Assembly: GCA_964443135.1 (NCBI GenBank)
Contig: CAYUBQ010000006.1
Location: 1-64,000 of the forward strand
Reading direction: 5' to 3'
DNA from: JAIPEI01 sp964443135
GTDB lineage: Bacteria > Desulfobacterota > DSM-4660 > Desulfatiglandales > HGW-15
DNA length: 64,000 bases
Shown here: piece after piece, positions 62,043 to 64,000 of the stretch
Layout of the letters: each line of letters begins with the position of its first letter
Numbering within the stretch: position 1 is the stretch's first letter
The notes under the pieces: model-generated
Told to the model about the DNA's origin: nothing
The model's database searches: none
The model's input: the letters and a program-made list of their open reading frames with translations, nothing else
Translations under genes and position numbers: made by a program

Positions 62043-62944
62043 ACGTCACGGTGTACCAGACCAACCCGAAGCTGCTCGACCTGAACCACAACCTCGAGGA
62101 CGTGCTCGGAAAAATCGAGGAGGCCCGGGGGGACGGAGTCGACCTGATCGTCTTTCCGGAGCTGGCCCTGACCGGCTACTTCGTGGGTCACCGCTATCAC
62201 GAGGCGGCCCTTCGCCTCGACTCCGAAGAGATCCGCGCCGTCGCCTCCTCCACCAGGGGGACGGCGGCCGTGGTCGGGTTCATCGAAGAGTCCCCGTCCA
62301 TGAACTTCTACAACTCCGCGCTCGTGGCCGTGGACGGGCGGATTCTCTTCGCCTATCGGAAGTTGAACCTCCCCAACTACGGCGTGTTCGAAGAGCGCAA
62401 GTTCTTTTCCCCCGGGAAGCAGGTTCCCGTGTTCAAGCTGAAGGAGTTCACCGTGTCCGTCCTGATCTGCAACGACCTGTGGCACCCCTCCCTCCCCTAC
62501 CTCGGGGTCTGTCAGAAGGCGGACATCTTCGTGACGGTCTTCAACTCCTCTCAGGGGTCCATGGGGACCGAGTTCTCCAACATCGAGAGCTGGGGGATCA
62601 TCAACAAGTTCTACTCGAGGATCTTCGGCATCTACAACGTCTGTGCGAATCGGGTCGGTGAGGAACGTCACGAGGATCGCAGGCGTTTCCCGGGCGGGCC
62701 CCACGGTCCGGAATCCACCCCCCCTTGCGTCGACGAAAACCCGCCTTACCGGTTCTGGGGGGGCAGCGAGATCGTCAACCCCTTCGGCCAGCCCATCGTG
62801 CGAGCGGCCCTCTACGAGGAGGACAGGATCTCGGCGCAGCTCTCCAGGGACCTTCTTCGCAGGAAGAAGATCCTTCTCCCCTACCTGAGGAACGACGACC
62901 CCTACTTCACCCATCGGGAGCTTCAGCGCATCCTCCACGGGTAG
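62039..62944 (+). CDS. nitrilase-superfamily amidase
   Basis: A 301-residue carbon-nitrogen hydrolase. The catalytic triad is complete: Glu41 in FPELALTGY, Lys108 in AYRKLNLPNYGVFEE, Cys144 in VLICNDLWHP. The NxxYGVFEE and LCND context resembles the glutaminase domain of glutamine-dependent NAD synthetase, but no synthetase domain follows. The ATG overlaps the stop of the giant gene (ATGA), so the two are translationally coupled and likely work together, for instance as amide hydrolase and amide/amine transferase. Length is normal for stand-alone members. Confidence 0.92.
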   Translation: MNVTVYQTNPKLLDLNHNLEDVLGKIEEARGDGVDLIVFPELALTGYFVGHRYHEAALRLDSEEIRAVASSTRGTAAVVGFIEESPSMNFYNSALVAVDGRILFAYRKLNLPNYGVFEERKFFSPGKQVPVFKLKEFTVSVLICNDLWHPSLPYLGVCQKADIFVTVFNSSQGSMGTEFSNIESWGIINKFYSRIFGIYNVCANRVGEERHEDRRRFPGGPHGPESTPPCVDENPPYRFWGGSEIVNPFGQPIVRAALYEEDRISAQLSRDLLRRKKILLPYLRNDDPYFTHRELQRILHG

Positions 62945-63023
62945 CAGCGTGCGCCCGATCGCGACCTCCCCTCGCCGATCGACCGTCCCGGATCGACCGG
63001 ACGGTCAAACGGGGGGGGGCGCG

Positions 63024-63128
63024 ATGTGTCCCCGTCATCACAACGGACGCATCATCGGGATCGTCTACCCGTCGGACGTGTTCCCCCGCCTGTGCAAGAC
63101 GTGGCTCGAAGAGGACGCCGCCGGCTGA
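63024..63128 (+). CDS. possible 34-residue small protein
   Basis: A short frame reading MCPRHHNGRIIGIVYPSDVF then PRLCKTWLEEDAAG, with a G-run ending four bases before the ATG that could serve as a ribosome-binding site. It lies 79 bp after the nitrilase gene and ends 1 bp before a perfect hairpin. It has two cysteines and two adjacent histidines but no known family. Length and composition give little support, so it may be chance. Confidence 0.3.
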   Translation: MCPRHHNGRIIGIVYPSDVFPRLCKTWLEEDAAG

Positions 63129-63129
63129 A

Positions 63130-63160
63130 CCGGTCCGGGGTGCTCGCCCCGCCGGACCGG
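63130..63160 (+). terminator. hairpin after the cluster
   Basis: CCGGTCCGG (63130-63138) and CCGGACCGG (63152-63160) form a perfect 9-bp stem with a 13-base loop. There is no T-run. It lies between the plus-strand cluster and the convergent methyltransferase gene and may end both transcripts. Confidence 0.55.
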
Positions 63161-63182
63161 CAGCCGGGGACGCCGCGCCTGT

Positions 63183-64000
63183 TCACGGCTCCACGACCCC
63201 CTCCCTGAGGGCCATGGGGGAAGGCACGGGAATGGGCGAGCACCGGTCCTTTACCGGGTTGTACATCAGCCGGTAGGACATGCCCCGGTTCCCCTCCTCG
63301 TCCATCCGATCCCAGCCCCGGACATAGTAGGGGCAGGCGTCGTTGAAGCAGATGAACATGTGGTCGTTGTCCCACGTCTGGCAAAAGGGGTTGTCCGGGA
63401 CCGTCCACTTCCGGAGCGGGTCGCCGCAGTAGGGACAGGCCAGGGTGTCCTTGATGCACGCCTGCTTCCGTGCGATCTCCTCGGGAACCGCTTTCTCTCC
63501 GTACGGAAGCGGACGCACGCGGGGAAGAGGGATCCCGGATCCGGCCCCTTCCTTCCTGGAGTACACCGCAAAGACCGGGTCGCTCTCGAGCGCCGTGCCG
63601 GCGTACCTGTCGCCCTCGGGCCTCGGCCTGCCCTTGGAGACGAACTCCCGCGCCCCTTCGAATCCTCCTGCGGCCTGGAGGAACTCGTGCACCAGGATGA
63701 GCCGCCCGCCTTCGTCCGCGTCTCTCCAGACCTTGACCGCCTTCTCGGGGAACATCCGGTTCGAGAACACGACCAGGAAGAGCCCGCCGGGTTTCAGGAC
63801 CCTCCGGACCTCCTCGAACACCTCCACGGGTCGGGTCATGTAGTCCACGGACACGGTGTTGATCACCGCATCGAAGGTCCCTTCCGGGAACGGAAGAAGG
63901 GGCTCCCGATTCAGGTCGTGAATCACCGTCTCGGTCAACGAAGGGTTGGCCTCCAGCTCGTTCCGGTTGAGGCCGAGCCCCACCACGCGGGAGGGACGGA
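63183..64000 (-). CDS. class I AdoMet methyltransferase with zinc-ribbon tail (partial)
   Basis: The 3' part, about 270 residues, of a methyltransferase whose start lies beyond the window. The reading frame stays open to the edge, and PSRVVGLGLNRNELEANPSL is the end of the AdoMet fold's second strand, so the glycine-rich motif I is missing from view. Later motifs are present (FDAVINTVSVDYMTRPVEVF, VLKPGGLFLVVFSNRMFPEKAV). The C-terminal 100 residues have CPYCGDPLRKW and CFNDACPYYVRGWDRM, a zinc-ribbon-like element. It is convergent with the cluster; a functional link is uncertain. Confidence 0.85.
   Translation of the reverse strand, partial: RPSRVVGLGLNRNELEANPSLTETVIHDLNREPLLPFPEGTFDAVINTVSVDYMTRPVEVFEEVRRVLKPGGLFLVVFSNRMFPEKAVKVWRDADEGGRLILVHEFLQAAGGFEGAREFVSKGRPRPEGDRYAGTALESDPVFAVYSRKEGAGSGIPLPRVRPLPYGEKAVPEEIARKQACIKDTLACPYCGDPLRKWTVPDNPFCQTWDNDHMFICFNDACPYYVRGWDRMDEEGNRGMSYRLMYNPVKDRCSPIPVPSPMALREGVVEP

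Overview
The window is a GC-rich (roughly two thirds by eye), densely coding bacterial chromosome segment. It looks like a Desulfobacterota/deltaproteobacterial-type anaerobe. The reasons are a NiFe-hydrogenase maturation set, a CooC-type nickel ATPase, a NuoE/DRTGG pair, a Fur-FeoA fusion, non-pyrrolysine MttB paralogues, a long SRP RNA and an Mla/Mce lipid-transport operon, which indicates an outer membrane. Two runs of exactly 100 N (5787-5886 and 47710-47809), each flanked by the same short sequence on both sides, show that this is a scaffold broken at repeats, probably a metagenome or draft assembly.

Layout. 1-5.8 kb: DRTGG and NuoE-like genes (minus), then a DUF2333-hypA-hypB-hypF run (plus). 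6-11.4 kb (minus): pdaD, deoxyhypusine-synthase-like, speB, hypD and a small kinase, i.e. a polyamine pathway joined to hydrogenase maturation, with a Fur-FeoA regulator upstream. 11.7-18 kb (minus): a six-gene operon made of a cNMP/PAS membrane sensor, MlaE, MlaF, MlaD, an auxiliary lipoprotein and a metallo-hydrolase, behind a near-consensus sigma70 promoter. 18-25.9 kb: BON lipoprotein, DUF169, the prmA-efp-epmA translation set (interrupted by an AT-rich insert and repeats), cooC, asnS and comB. 25.9-34.4 kb: an NtrC-type two-component pair with prepilin peptidase, yciO (probably leaderless), and cmk-rpsA-sppA. 34.6-40.5 kb: IHF/HU, SRP RNA, pgeF, GNAT, zinc ribbons, queD, kdsB, recJ. 40.5-49.2 kb: ACT protein, hflKC, dciA-like, trmN6-like, DUF1015, mtaD-like deaminase, M23 peptidase.

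The most interesting part is 49.3-63 kb, all on the plus strand. It encodes a MarR regulator with a palindrome in its own promoter, two short MttB-family methyltransferases, an asparagine-synthetase-like ligase that lacks the glutaminase cysteine, a DAO-type FAD oxidoreductase, a PhnP-like metallo-hydrolase, a 1518-residue GlmS-like protein with a split glutaminase domain and two tandem SIS pairs, and a nitrilase-fold amidase translationally coupled to it. Together they look like an uncharacterised pathway for a methylated amine or amide compound. No corrinoid protein, transporter or pyrrolysine gene is visible, so the substrate is unknown.

The non-coding sequence carries several repeat families. 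One is a MITE-like element of about 105 bp with imperfect terminal inverted repeats (at least eight copies or fragments). Another is a 127-bp element with perfect 30-bp inverted arms upstream of asnS. A third is a REP/RAYT-type repeat at gap 1 and before the giant gene. A fourth is a short conserved element about 84 bp upstream of both fur-feoA and hflK.
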